From contig JBMOIB010000004.1 of NCBI GenBank assembly GCA_049317545.1, positions 1 to 64,000 of the forward strand: DNA of 64,000 bases, written 5' to 3'. The number at the start of each line of letters is the position of its first letter. The first letter of the stretch is position 1. This DNA comes from REEB506 sp049317545 (GTDB lineage Bacteria > Pseudomonadota > Alphaproteobacteria > Caulobacterales > Aquidulcibacteraceae). A program made the translations under genes and the position numbers. The notes beneath the pieces are model-generated. The model saw only the letters and a list, made by a program, of their open reading frames with translations, did not search any database and had not been told where the DNA came from. Positions 19,773-27,892 of this stretch are shown one piece after another.

Positions 19773-20106
19773 CTGCGGTCGTATCGGCAACCCAATCCAT
19801 AGCATCCGCATCGCGGCCTATGACCGGCAAACCCTGAAAGACCTCAATCAAAGCCCCGAAAAACGAAAGCCCAATCGCGAGCTTGATGAAGTTTGCCCTT
19901 GGGAAAGAAAACACTGCGAACACCGCAAGCGTCGCAAATGCAACCATATGTAGGACTTTGTCCGATTTGAAGATTTGGTCGCTGGTCGGGTCCGGCCACA
20001 AGGCGCCGACCAGAGAAGCGACCAGGGCGACTGCAAACATCGCCCGCGCCACCGCCACAAAGCGCGGCGAAGCGGCCCAATGTCTGAGGTGCGCCCCGGT
20101 CTCCAT
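19714..20106 (-). CDS. VanZ-like membrane protein
   Basis: A 130-residue protein with about four hydrophobic helices. It shows the VanZ-domain pattern: DKVLHMVAFATLAVFAVF in the second helix, GALIEVFQ, then GRDADAMDWVADTTAVIG, with the conserved acidic DWVAD segment. The family is named after a teicoplanin-resistance protein but most members have unknown roles. Its ATG abuts the stop of the upstream dehydrogenase gene with no gap, making it the last gene of a long minus-strand operon. No vancomycin-resistance genes accompany it. Confidence 0.8.
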   Translation of the reverse strand: METGAHLRHWAASPRFVAVARAMFAVALVASLVGALWPDPTSDQIFKSDKVLHMVAFATLAVFAVFSFPRANFIKLAIGLSFFGALIEVFQGLPVIGRDADAMDWVADTTAVIGVLSAFHLARLLLARWR

Positions 20107-21120
20107 TCAGAAATTCAGGACGATTTTGCCAAAGTGGGCGCCCGCCTGCATGGCCTCGAACGCGGCGCGCGCGTCGGTCCAAGCGTAGGTCTTGTCGACC
20201 ACAGGTTCGATTCGATGCAGAGACATGGCGCGCAGCATATCAGAGAAGTTATCGCGCGACCCGACAGACAAACCCTGAACCCGCGCATTGGTCCAGATCA
20301 GCATCGGAATGGGGATCGGTTCGGCAATCCCGGTCAACAGGCCGACGATCGCGATATGGCCCTGCTGGCGAACGCTTTTGAGGCTTTCCATAAGCGTCTT
20401 GGCGCCGCCCACTTCGACGACAAGGTCGGCGCCGCGGCCGCCGGTTATCCGCCGCACCTCACGCGACCAATCGGGAACCGCTGAATAATTGACCCCATGA
20501 TGGGCGCCCATGGCTTTGGCGCGCGCAAGCTTTTCGTCTGACGACGAGGTGATGATGATCTCGCAGCCCAGTGCCTTTGCGAACTGCAGCGCAAAGATCG
20601 ACACCCCGCCGGTGCCTTGAAGGACAACAACGTCGCCGGCTTTGACCCCGCCATCAACGACCAGTGCTCGCCAGGCCGTCACCGCCGCGCACGGCAGGCT
20701 CGCGACCTGGGCGTCTGATAGAAACTCTGGAACCTTGATCACGCCATGCTCGGAGATCTTCATGAACTCCTGGCCGCACCCGTCGCGGGGACCGCCTAGC
20801 GAACCTGCCAGGCGGGACGGCGTCGGCGGGCCAGCGATCCAGGTGTCGGAGAAGAACAGGCTTGCAACCCGGTCGCCCACGGCGAGCGTCGTCACGCCGG
20901 GCCCGATCGCTTCGACCACGCCGCAACCGTCGGAAAATGGGACCAGCGGCAGAGGATGGCCCCCGCCGTAGGTGCCGGCGACCGTCAGCAGATCGCGGAA
21001 GTTGAGGCTGACCGCACGCATGCGGACGATGACCTCGCCCTGCCCCGGGGTCGGGTCAGGACGATCGGCGATCTTCAAGTTCTCGAGACCGTAGGCTCCC
21101 TGGATTTCGAGCACGCGCAT
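20107..21120 (-). CDS. MDR-family NAD(P)-dependent dehydrogenase
   Basis: A 337-residue medium-chain dehydrogenase/reductase related to quinone oxidoreductases. The N-terminal GroES-like domain contains LVPFSDGCGVVEAIGPGVTT. The Rossmann part contains VVLQGTGGVSIFALQFAKAL. It lacks the four-cysteine structural-zinc cluster seen in the dehydrogenase at 6.9-7.9 kb. It follows the MFS gene by 13 bp and abuts the VanZ-like gene, inside a probable six-gene operon, so it may process a compound handled by that operon. Substrate unknown. Confidence 0.9.
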   Translation of the reverse strand: MRVLEIQGAYGLENLKIADRPDPTPGQGEVIVRMRAVSLNFRDLLTVAGTYGGGHPLPLVPFSDGCGVVEAIGPGVTTLAVGDRVASLFFSDTWIAGPPTPSRLAGSLGGPRDGCGQEFMKISEHGVIKVPEFLSDAQVASLPCAAVTAWRALVVDGGVKAGDVVVLQGTGGVSIFALQFAKALGCEIIITSSSDEKLARAKAMGAHHGVNYSAVPDWSREVRRITGGRGADLVVEVGGAKTLMESLKSVRQQGHIAIVGLLTGIAEPIPIPMLIWTNARVQGLSVGSRDNFSDMLRAMSLHRIEPVVDKTYAWTDARAAFEAMQAGAHFGKIVLNF

Positions 21121-21133
21121 TCGCTTCCCTCCT

Positions 21134-22315
21134 TTAGGCTTGGTTTTTCTCTCGATGCATCATGTGGGCGATCAAAAGGCCGCCGGCGAGCGCAAGCCCC
21201 GCCATCGCCCAATAGCCATGGACTCCGACCGTATCGTAGAGCGCGCCAGAACCGATCGAGGCGACGCCCATGAACGTGCCTGAAGCAAGCGCGGCGTAGA
21301 GCGTCTGGCCCGACGCGGCGGCATGCTCAGGCGTCTCGCGCTGGACGATGCGGACCGCGCCGACGTGTGCGGCGGCGAAGGTCAGCGCATGCAGCGCCTG
21401 CAGCGGTATGATCAGGGCCGCCGGCGGCGCCAGCGCAAACAGCGACCAGCGCACGACCCCTGCTCCAGCCCCAATGAGCGCCAGCATTTCAGGGCGCATC
21501 CGTCGTTCGATCGCCGGCAGAGCCGCAAGGAACCCGATCTCAACCAACACGCCAACCGCCCACAAGAGGCCGGTGAAGCTCGCGGAAATCCCCTGCTTCT
21601 CCCAGACGAGCGTCGAAAATCCATAATAGAACGCGTGGCCGGCCTGGATGAGACCGCAACCGACGATCGCCAGCACATAGCGCCGATTGCGGAGCAGTGC
21701 GCCGATCTGGACGAGGCGCGCCCGATAGGAGGCGGATTGCGCGGCGCGCGGCGCCGGATCGCGCGCGAGCGAGAACGACGCCAGGAAGGTCAGGCCATAG
21801 CTCGCGACCACCCAGGCGATCGCCACATCGGCGCCGAACCGGGCGACGAGCAGACCGCCGCCGACATTCCCGAGAATGAAGGTCGCTGAAGCGAAGGCGC
21901 GGCCGACGCCATAGGGCAAACCGCCGGCCGCGCTGGCCCGCAGGATCGCGCCCTCGGCGATTGGCGTGAGCGCCGCCGCGAGCGTGGAGGCGACGAACCC
22001 CGCGGCGAACAGCGCCCAAAAGCCGTGCGAGGACCAGAAGGCCAAAAAGGCGAGGAGCGCGCCCGCTGGCAGGAGGCGCAGCGGCAATGCGCGATCGGCG
22101 AACCCGTCGATCCAGGCGCCGAGCAAGGGCGCGGTCACGAGACGCGCCAACGCCGCCGATGACAGCACCGCGCCGATCTCAAGCCCGGTAAGCCCGCGCT
22201 CGGCCTCCAGCCACCGCGGCAGGAACGGCATGGCTACGCCCGACGCCAGGAACGCCAGCGAAAGATAGAGCGACAAGCGAACCGCAGGGTCCGCCGCAAC
22301 AGGTGTGCGATCCAT
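21134..22315 (-). CDS. MFS transporter (MFS_1-like, HcaT/LacY-type)
   Basis: A 393-residue transporter with about twelve membrane helices. FLPRWLEAERGLTGLEIGAV after helix 1, and PLLGAWIDGFADRALPLRL as the loop 2-3 motif, resemble the phenylpropionate/nucleoside-type MFS subgroup (HcaT-like). TLYAALASGTFMGVASIGSG lies in the C-terminal half. It starts 11 bp after the small hypothetical gene, in a same-strand operon with a phosphotransferase and a dehydrogenase. Uptake of an aromatic or sugar-like compound is plausible but inferred. Confidence 0.88.
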   Translation of the reverse strand: MDRTPVAADPAVRLSLYLSLAFLASGVAMPFLPRWLEAERGLTGLEIGAVLSSAALARLVTAPLLGAWIDGFADRALPLRLLPAGALLAFLAFWSSHGFWALFAAGFVASTLAAALTPIAEGAILRASAAGGLPYGVGRAFASATFILGNVGGGLLVARFGADVAIAWVVASYGLTFLASFSLARDPAPRAAQSASYRARLVQIGALLRNRRYVLAIVGCGLIQAGHAFYYGFSTLVWEKQGISASFTGLLWAVGVLVEIGFLAALPAIERRMRPEMLALIGAGAGVVRWSLFALAPPAALIIPLQALHALTFAAAHVGAVRIVQRETPEHAAASGQTLYAALASGTFMGVASIGSGALYDTVGVHGYWAMAGLALAGGLLIAHMMHREKNQA

Positions 22316-22326
22316 TGGGGGCGAGG

Positions 22327-22779
22327 CTACATCGGCGGCAGATCGACGAGGCGCGCGCGGGCGCCGTCGCGCAACAGCGTCCAGATCTCGGCGTCGATCT
22401 CGGCGGCCCAGGTCTCAGCATCCGCCTCCACAGCCGCGTGCAGGCGAATGAGCAGCGCGCGCAGCCCGGCATTCTCGATCTGCAATGCCGACACGCGCAA
22501 CGACGCGCTCGCCGGCGCTTCGCCCGCGGCCCGCAGAGCGTCGGCGAGATCACGTTCAACCGGCGTCAGCGCAGCGCGCGCAAACAGGCCGCGCAGGCGG
22601 GCGTTTTCCGTGTGCAGAACGTCGGCCGCCTTGTCGACCTCCTGGGCCGCAAGAAGCGCGAGCATCATGACGATCGTGGCGTGACCCTTGCCGTACGGAT
22701 TGGCCTCCAGCAGCGGGACGACGCCGGTCGCAAGCGTCATGGCGCCGCCGGCGAGGAGTTCGGACACCGAAGGCTTCAT
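22327..22779 (-). CDS. Hypothetical protein paired with a phosphotransferase
   Basis: A 150-residue, mostly helical, soluble protein without recognised domains. It has two similar leucine-rich helical stretches: ADVLHTENARLRGLFARAAL and RVSALQIENAGLRALLIRLH. This could be an internal repeat around the shared ENARLR/ENAGLR pattern. Its ATG overlaps the stop of the upstream APH-family gene (ATGA), so the two proteins are probably made together and may interact. Function unknown. Confidence 0.7.
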   Translation of the reverse strand: MKPSVSELLAGGAMTLATGVVPLLEANPYGKGHATIVMMLALLAAQEVDKAADVLHTENARLRGLFARAALTPVERDLADALRAAGEAPASASLRVSALQIENAGLRALLIRLHAAVEADAETWAAEIDAEIWTLLRDGARARLVDLPPM

Positions 22780-23816
22780 GCGAGCGCTCCGCGGGCGGCG
22801 GCGGCGAGGCGCCGCGCGATGATGTCGTCATGACGAAGCGTGCAATACCAGCCGGAGAAGGCGAGCACCGGATCGGTGTTCTTGCCTGCCGCGAAGGCGT
22901 GCGAAGAGGAGAGCCAGATCGCGGCGCCCTTCACGCTCGCGAACAGCGACCACCAACGCATGGCGTCGGGATCGCATGAAAGCCCGCTCGCATTCTCCCA
23001 GATGTCGATCGCCTCGCCGCGCGGAATGGCGCCGAGCGCGAGATCGCTTCCATGGCTCCACAATGGATCCAGCGCCCAGGCGAGATCTTCGAGGGCGTCG
23101 CCGATATGGGCCATCTCCCAATCAAGGATGGCGATGATCCGGCCTTCGCCGTCATGCAGGAAGTTGCCGCTCCGATAGTCGCCGTGCACGACGCTCAGGC
23201 GTTGCGGCGGCGGTGGCGGGTTTCGGCGCAGGCGTCGGATTGCGGCCTCCACGATCGGCTGCGGCTCGAGCGCATCTGCGGCGACGACGCCGGCCCAATA
23301 CTCGAGTTCGCGCGCCCAGCATTGCTCCGGATCTGGCGTATCGACGACGCCGGGAAGTTCCGTGTCATAGGGATCGACGCGGGCGATCGCGCCGAGATGG
23401 GTGAAGAACTGACGGGCGACGTCCACACGATGCGCACCGTAGGGGTCGGCCTGGAACGGACTGGCTGCCGACCCGCCCTCGATCCGCTCCATGATGAAGA
23501 ACGGCTTCCCCAGGAGCGCGGGATCAGCAACCAGCGCGATCGGCTCCGGCGCCGGCACGAGGCCATGGAAGGATCGGTAGGCCGCGAACTCCAGCGCGCG
23601 ATCGGTGTCGATCAGGCTGTCGTCGGGATCGCGCCGCAGGATCAATCCGCGCTGTACCGGGCCGGCGGCGGCGTCAAAAGCGACTTCGATCGCATAGGTC
23701 TCGCGCGACGCGCCGCCGTGGATGCGGAAATGATCGACGATCCGCAACCCCCATGAATCGGGAATCGTTGAATCGAGGAAGGCTTCGAGACGCGCGATTT
23801 CGTCCGGCGTCAGCAT
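22776..23816 (-). CDS. APH-family phosphotransferase
   Basis: A 346-residue kinase-like protein of the aminoglycoside-phosphotransferase/ACAD10 type. The catalytic loop is VVHGDYRSGNFLHDGEGRII (HxDxxxxN), followed by the metal-binding LDWEMAHIGD. The N-terminal lobe has RIHGGASRETYAIEV and the lysine-equivalent region GLILRRDPDDS, which has Arg rather than Lys. Such proteins in alphaproteobacteria often neighbour acyl-CoA or steroid-degradation genes, and antibiotic resistance is unlikely. The ATG overlaps the preceding stop by one base (TAATG). Confidence 0.88.
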   Translation of the reverse strand: MLTPDEIARLEAFLDSTIPDSWGLRIVDHFRIHGGASRETYAIEVAFDAAAGPVQRGLILRRDPDDSLIDTDRALEFAAYRSFHGLVPAPEPIALVADPALLGKPFFIMERIEGGSAASPFQADPYGAHRVDVARQFFTHLGAIARVDPYDTELPGVVDTPDPEQCWARELEYWAGVVAADALEPQPIVEAAIRRLRRNPPPPPQRLSVVHGDYRSGNFLHDGEGRIIAILDWEMAHIGDALEDLAWALDPLWSHGSDLALGAIPRGEAIDIWENASGLSCDPDAMRWWSLFASVKGAAIWLSSSHAFAAGKNTDPVLAFSGWYCTLRHDDIIARRLAAAARGALA

Positions 23817-24928
23817 TATTCGGCGCCGTCGACGATCGACTTGAATCCCGATGGCGCATGCGGCCCGATGACGAGCTGTTCGAGGATGCCCATGCCGGTC
23901 GACGCAAGGCCGTCTGGACCGTCGTGGCGGACTTCCGAGATCGCCTGGATGTGCAAGTTCTGCGGAACGAGCGGGTCGAGATCGGCGGGCTTGAAGTCTT
24001 CTCGCGCCACAGCGAGCGGCCCCTTCCACATGCCATGGCCCCAGTCGGCATGGCCATAGCCGATGCCCTTCATCTGGAAGTGCGCGAGCGGACGCCAGGT
24101 GACGGTGTGGCCGCGGCCGGCCGGGTCGGCGACGTCGAGGCGCGCGGACGCCGCGTGGCGACGGCCCTTGGCCCAGCTGACCTCCATGTGCGGATGCTCG
24201 AGGTGCACGAATCCGTCGACGCCGACGCCATCTGAGGCGAGCACGGCGCGCGTGTTCCAGGGCTGGCCACGTTCGTCCTCGTTGACGTGAAAGAACAACG
24301 ACAGGTTCGGAAAATTCGTCGGCGCCCACAGCCAGTAGAACTGCGGCGCCATGGCGGGAACGGTCGGTTGCGCGTCCGGCGCGCCGATCGGCCGAATGCC
24401 CCAGGACCGGTCGCGCGTGCCCCAGCTCGTCGCGCTGTCGTAGGTTTCGCGCACGCCGTCGGCTTCCGTCCAGCCGGACCAGCGCATGTTCTGGGTGAAG
24501 CGCGTCAGGTCCATCATCATGCGCGGTCCGATCCGGCGCGTGAAGCGCGGCTCCTGGATCGGAAAGGCGCGGCCGACGCACTCAATGTCGGCGCTCATGC
24601 CTTCGGTCGGCGCGAGCCTGATGCGCAGCTTCTGGAGCGGCTCGATCACCTCGATGGAGATCGGCCCGACCGAAAGGTTCATCCGCTCCATATCGAGCAC
24701 GCGCGAGGCATGGATCGAACGCTGGACGCCGTCCTTGCCGAGCAGGGAGAAATGCGCGTCCATCACATTGAGATGCGGGTAGACGCCAAAGGCGACCGCA
24801 AAGTACGCGCCGCCGTCGGCCTGCGCGCCGCAGAAGAAATAGCGGTCGTAGAAGTTTCGATCCGATCCGGAGAACGCAATGGGCTCCGGCGTTTGATGGA
24901 TCGGATATTCGTCCCCTTTCGTGAGCAC
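23816..24928 (-). CDS. Hypothetical protein, beta-rich, ~370 residues
   Basis: First gene of the minus-strand operon. The start is the GTG at 24928, after a strong GGGAGGA site. The protein begins MLTKGDEYPIHQTPEPIAFS and continues SDRNFYDRYFFCGAQADGGA. It is rich in Trp, aromatic and beta-type segments (FYWLWAPTNFPNLSLFFHV, HLEHPHMEVSWAKGRRH) and recalls hydroxyneurosporene-synthase/lipocalin-like or DUF706x families often found beside APH-type phosphotransferases. I cannot assign a function with confidence. It is coupled by TAATG to the phosphotransferase. Confidence 0.75.
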   Translation of the reverse strand: MLTKGDEYPIHQTPEPIAFSGSDRNFYDRYFFCGAQADGGAYFAVAFGVYPHLNVMDAHFSLLGKDGVQRSIHASRVLDMERMNLSVGPISIEVIEPLQKLRIRLAPTEGMSADIECVGRAFPIQEPRFTRRIGPRMMMDLTRFTQNMRWSGWTEADGVRETYDSATSWGTRDRSWGIRPIGAPDAQPTVPAMAPQFYWLWAPTNFPNLSLFFHVNEDERGQPWNTRAVLASDGVGVDGFVHLEHPHMEVSWAKGRRHAASARLDVADPAGRGHTVTWRPLAHFQMKGIGYGHADWGHGMWKGPLAVAREDFKPADLDPLVPQNLHIQAISEVRHDGPDGLASTGMGILEQLVIGPHAPSGFKSIVDGAE

Positions 24929-24980
24929 GGCGTCCTCCCTATGATCCCGGCCAAGTGGGTCTGGCCTTATGGTTTTGCCT

Positions 24981-24998
24981 GCGAGGTTTTGACCTCGC
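24981..24998. promoter_or_regulatory. Perfect palindrome in divergent promoter region
   Basis: GCGAGGT-N4-ACCTCGC, seven-base arms matching exactly, lies in the 110-bp gap between the divergent operons that start at 24928 (minus) and 25039 (plus). Its central placement suits an operator for a dimeric regulator controlling both operons. No regulator gene is adjacent. A transcribed hairpin is the alternative. Confidence 0.5.
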
Positions 24999-25038
24999 GG
25001 TTCACTCGCCAGGGTGGACGAGCCCGCGGGAGAGTTCA

Positions 25039-25494
25039 ATGTCCACTACAAGGACTCCGCCGATGAGCATGCGCGCAGATGAGATCCACGCCTTCCTGCG
25101 CGAGGCCTTCCCTCACGGCGCCCCGCCAGAGGTCGAGTCCGCGGACGGGCGCACGGCCCGGTGTCGCATCCGCTATGCCGAAAGCCAATTGCGTCCGGGC
25201 GGCACGCTTTCCGGCCCAACGATGATGAGCCTGGCCGACACCGCGATGTACGCGCTCGTTCTATCGGCGGTCGGGTTTGCGCCCCTCGCGGTGACGACCA
25301 ACCTGTCGATCAACTTCCTGCGCAAACCGGCGCCGGGCGATTTGATCGCCGAGGCTCGTCTCCTGAAGCTCGGCAAGGCGCTTGCGGTCGGCGACGTGTC
25401 GATTTTTTCCGATGGCGCCGACGACATCTGCGCCCATGCGGTTGTGACCTATTCCATCCCGCCGGACGCGCGGACTGCGGAGGCAAAGCGCTGA
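25039..25494 (+). CDS. PaaI-type hotdog-fold thioesterase
   Basis: A 151-residue hotdog thioesterase. The motif GGTLSGPTMMSLADTAMYAL is the family signature containing the active-site Asp/Gly region. AVTTNLSINFLRKPAPGDLI is the second conserved strand. It probably hydrolyses an acyl- or aryl-CoA. The ATG at 25039 is chosen for its GGGAGAG site. The stop overlaps the next start (TGATG), beginning a tight four-gene operon divergent from the phosphotransferase operon. That context suggests CoA-ester degradation. Confidence 0.88.
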   Translation: MSTTRTPPMSMRADEIHAFLREAFPHGAPPEVESADGRTARCRIRYAESQLRPGGTLSGPTMMSLADTAMYALVLSAVGFAPLAVTTNLSINFLRKPAPGDLIAEARLLKLGKALAVGDVSIFSDGADDICAHAVVTYSIPPDARTAEAKR

Positions 25495-25892
25495 TGCGTG
25501 TAATCGGCCGCACAGCTTTCGTCGGCGCTGTGAGCGGGTTTCTCGCCGTCGCGATCGGCGCATTCGGCGCTCATGCCGTGCAGGACTCGCACGCCAAGGA
25601 CCTCATCGAAACCGGCTTTCGCTATCATTCGCTGCACACAATGGCGTCCTTCGCGTCGTTGTCGTTCCGCAATTGGGGCGCGCCGATCGCCCGATACGCG
25701 CCGCCCTTGTTTTTCGCGGGGATCGTCCTGTTCGCCGGTTCGCTCTACGCACTCGCGCTTGGCGCGCCGTCATGGGTGGGGGCCCTCACGCCCATAGGCG
25801 GCCTCGCCTTCCTCTGCGGATGGGGCGTGCTGGCGGTTGGCGGTCTCAGCCTCGCGCGTCGTCCCTGGCGCACCGACGACGAGGCCTCGTGA
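25494..25892 (+). CDS. DUF423 family membrane protein
   Basis: A 132-residue protein with four membrane helices. The family pattern is clear: VAIGAFGAHAVQDS near the N-terminus, ETGFRYHSLHTMASFASL, FFAGIVLFAGSLYALAL and LTPIGGLAFLCGWGVLAVGG. DUF423 proteins (YwdK/YgdD-like) are widespread with no established function. Start and stop both overlap neighbours by one base (TGATG), so expression is coupled to the thioesterase and the epoxide-hydrolase-like gene. Confidence 0.9.
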   Translation: MRVIGRTAFVGAVSGFLAVAIGAFGAHAVQDSHAKDLIETGFRYHSLHTMASFASLSFRNWGAPIARYAPPLFFAGIVLFAGSLYALALGAPSWVGALTPIGGLAFLCGWGVLAVGGLSLARRPWRTDDEAS

Positions 25893-26905
25893 TGCGCGCT
25901 CCGCTGCGCGCACTTCCTCGCATGCCGGAGCCGCGCACCTTTGAGCGTGATGGCGTGCGGATCGTCTATTACGACGCGGGCCCGAAGAGCGCGGCGCCGC
26001 CTTTGGTGCTTTGCCATGGTTTCCCTGACATGGCCTTCGGATGGCGCAACCAAATCGCCGCTCTGGCGGCGCGCGGCTTTCGCGTTCTCGCCCTCGATCA
26101 ACGCGGCTATGGCCAGAGCGACTGCCCCGCGGCGGTCGAGGCCTATGACCTCGACGCGCTGACAGGGGATCTGGCCGCTTTGTTGGATGTCGCGGGAGTC
26201 GAGAAGGCCATTTTCGTCGGCCACGATTGGGGCGGCATCGTCGTCTGGAGCCTGCCCCTGCGACAACCCGACCGGGTCGCCGGAATCGTTGCGCTCAATA
26301 CGCCCTACACGAAGCGCGCTCCCGAAGATCCGATCGCGATCTACCGCCGCCGGTTCGGGCCGCGCTTTTACATCGTCCAGTTCAACGAAAATCAGGAGTC
26401 CGACCGCGCCTTCGAGGCCGACGTCGACAAAAGCGTGCGCTTCTTCCTGCGCGGCCCGGAGGACGCACCCGAAGGCGTCGACGGGCGCGCCGCGATGGAC
26501 ACGATCAACGCCCTCGCCGCTTACGAGCCCGATGGCGACGCCCGCCAATTCCTGAGCCGCGAAGAGCTCGCGGTCTACGTCGACGCCTTCACCCGCACTG
26601 GCTTCACGCCGGGGATCAATTGGTACCGGAACTTCACAAGGAATTGGGCGACGACGCCTCCCGGCCCCGACCTCGTTTCCCAACCCGCGCTGATGATCCT
26701 GTCGGGACGCGACCAGGCGCTGCCGCCGTCGGCCGCCGACGGCATGGAGAAGTATGTCATCGACCTCGAAAAACGCCTGTTGCCCGAAAGCGGACACTGG
26801 ACGCAGCAAGAATTTCCCGACGACGTGACCAACTTCATCGCAGATTGGGCCGCGCGGCGGTTCGGCGCGCCGGCGGGGCTTGCCCCTGGGTCCGACGGTC
26901 CTTAA
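25892..26905 (+). CDS. Epoxide-hydrolase-like alpha/beta hydrolase
   Basis: A 337-residue alpha/beta hydrolase. The oxyanion motif is LCHGFPDMAFGWRNQI. The nucleophile elbow GHDWGGIVVWSLPL has Asp as nucleophile, as in epoxide hydrolases and dehalogenases, and the catalytic His lies in LPESGHWTQQEFP. Cap-domain tyrosines needed for epoxide opening may be NWYRNF and similar. Its start overlaps the preceding stop (TGATG); an internal ATG at 25922 (MPEPRTFERDG) may be the true start. The context suggests a catabolic operon; the substrate is unknown. Confidence 0.87.
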   Translation: MRAPLRALPRMPEPRTFERDGVRIVYYDAGPKSAAPPLVLCHGFPDMAFGWRNQIAALAARGFRVLALDQRGYGQSDCPAAVEAYDLDALTGDLAALLDVAGVEKAIFVGHDWGGIVVWSLPLRQPDRVAGIVALNTPYTKRAPEDPIAIYRRRFGPRFYIVQFNENQESDRAFEADVDKSVRFFLRGPEDAPEGVDGRAAMDTINALAAYEPDGDARQFLSREELAVYVDAFTRTGFTPGINWYRNFTRNWATTPPGPDLVSQPALMILSGRDQALPPSAADGMEKYVIDLEKRLLPESGHWTQQEFPDDVTNFIADWAARRFGAPAGLAPGSDGP

Positions 26906-26914
26906 GCCTTGGCC

Positions 26915-27892
26915 ATGAACGCGCCCATGAGCCCGCGGCGAGACCTCTATCCCAGCATCGAACCGTTTCGTGCGGAGATGAAACAGGTCAGCGACCTGCA
27001 TGTCCTGCATTTCGAGCAATGCGGCACGCCGAATGGTTTGCCCGCACTTGCCCTCCATGGCGGTCCCGGCGGGGGAACAAGTCCGGAAATGCGGCGGTTC
27101 TTCGATCCCGCGCGGTATTGCCTGACCCTGTTCGACCAACGCGGCTGCGGGCGATCTACGCCGCATGCGGAAATCCGCGAAAACACGACCTGGGACCTGG
27201 TCGCCGACATCGAGCGGCTGCGCCTCCATCTGGGCGTCGAAAAATGGCTGGTGTTCGGCGGATCTTGGGGCTCGACCCTGGCGCTCGCCTACGCCGCCAA
27301 GCACCCTGAGCGGGTCGCGGCGCTGGTCCTGCGCGGCGTTTTCCTGCTGACAGAAGCGGAAGTGCGCTGGTTCTACCAGGACGGCGCCTCGCACATCTTC
27401 CCCGACGCCTTCGAGCGCTACGTCGCCGCGATCCCGGAGGCTGAGCGCTCCGACCTGATCGGCGCCTTCCATCGCCGCTTGTTCGGCGTCGATAGGGCCG
27501 CGAGCATCGCTGCGGCGCGCGCCTGGGCGAAATGGGAGGGCGAGACGATTTCGTTCGCCGGCCCGCCCGCTCTGCCGCCCCGCTTCCATGACGACCGCTT
27601 CGTCGAAGCCTTCGCGCGCATCGAATGCCATTACTTCGCGAACAAGGGCTTCTTCGCGCGCGACGGCTGGCTGCTTGAACAGGCGGCGCAGTATCGCCTT
27701 ATTCCGGGCCGGATCGTGCACGGGCGCTACGACGTCTGCACGCCCATGTCGTCAGCCTGGGCGCTCAAGAACGTCTGGCCGGAAGCGCAACTCGACATCG
27801 TCGGCGACGCCGGACATTCGAGCCTTGAACCGGGCATCGTGGACGCCCTGGTGCGGGCAACAGATCATTTCGCGTCGTCCCTGCGCTGGTGA
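26915..27892 (+). CDS. pip: Prolyl aminopeptidase
   Basis: Removes N-terminal proline from peptides (peptidase S33). The protein is 325 residues from the ATG at 26915. HGGPGGGTSPEMRRFFDP is the oxyanion motif, FGGSWGSTLALAYAAKHPER the Ser nucleophile elbow, and VGDAGHSSLEPGI the catalytic His. FDQRGCGRSTPHAEIRENTT and VHGRYDVCTP are diagnostic of proline iminopeptidases. It ends the plus-strand operon, nine bases after the epoxide-hydrolase-like gene, and its stop abuts that of convergent rodA. Its fit with its operon partners is not obvious. Confidence 0.93.
   Translation: MNAPMSPRRDLYPSIEPFRAEMKQVSDLHVLHFEQCGTPNGLPALALHGGPGGGTSPEMRRFFDPARYCLTLFDQRGCGRSTPHAEIRENTTWDLVADIERLRLHLGVEKWLVFGGSWGSTLALAYAAKHPERVAALVLRGVFLLTEAEVRWFYQDGASHIFPDAFERYVAAIPEAERSDLIGAFHRRLFGVDRAASIAAARAWAKWEGETISFAGPPALPPRFHDDRFVEAFARIECHYFANKGFFARDGWLLEQAAQYRLIPGRIVHGRYDVCTPMSSAWALKNVWPEAQLDIVGDAGHSSLEPGIVDALVRATDHFASSLRW

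Noticed and set aside
19714..20106. VanZ-like gene as glycopeptide resistance
   Set aside because: No vanHAX genes are present, and most VanZ-domain proteins are unrelated to resistance.
22776..23816. APH-family gene as aminoglycoside resistance
   Set aside because: Its sequence and operon context match metabolic ACAD10-type phosphotransferases, and no mobile element is nearby.
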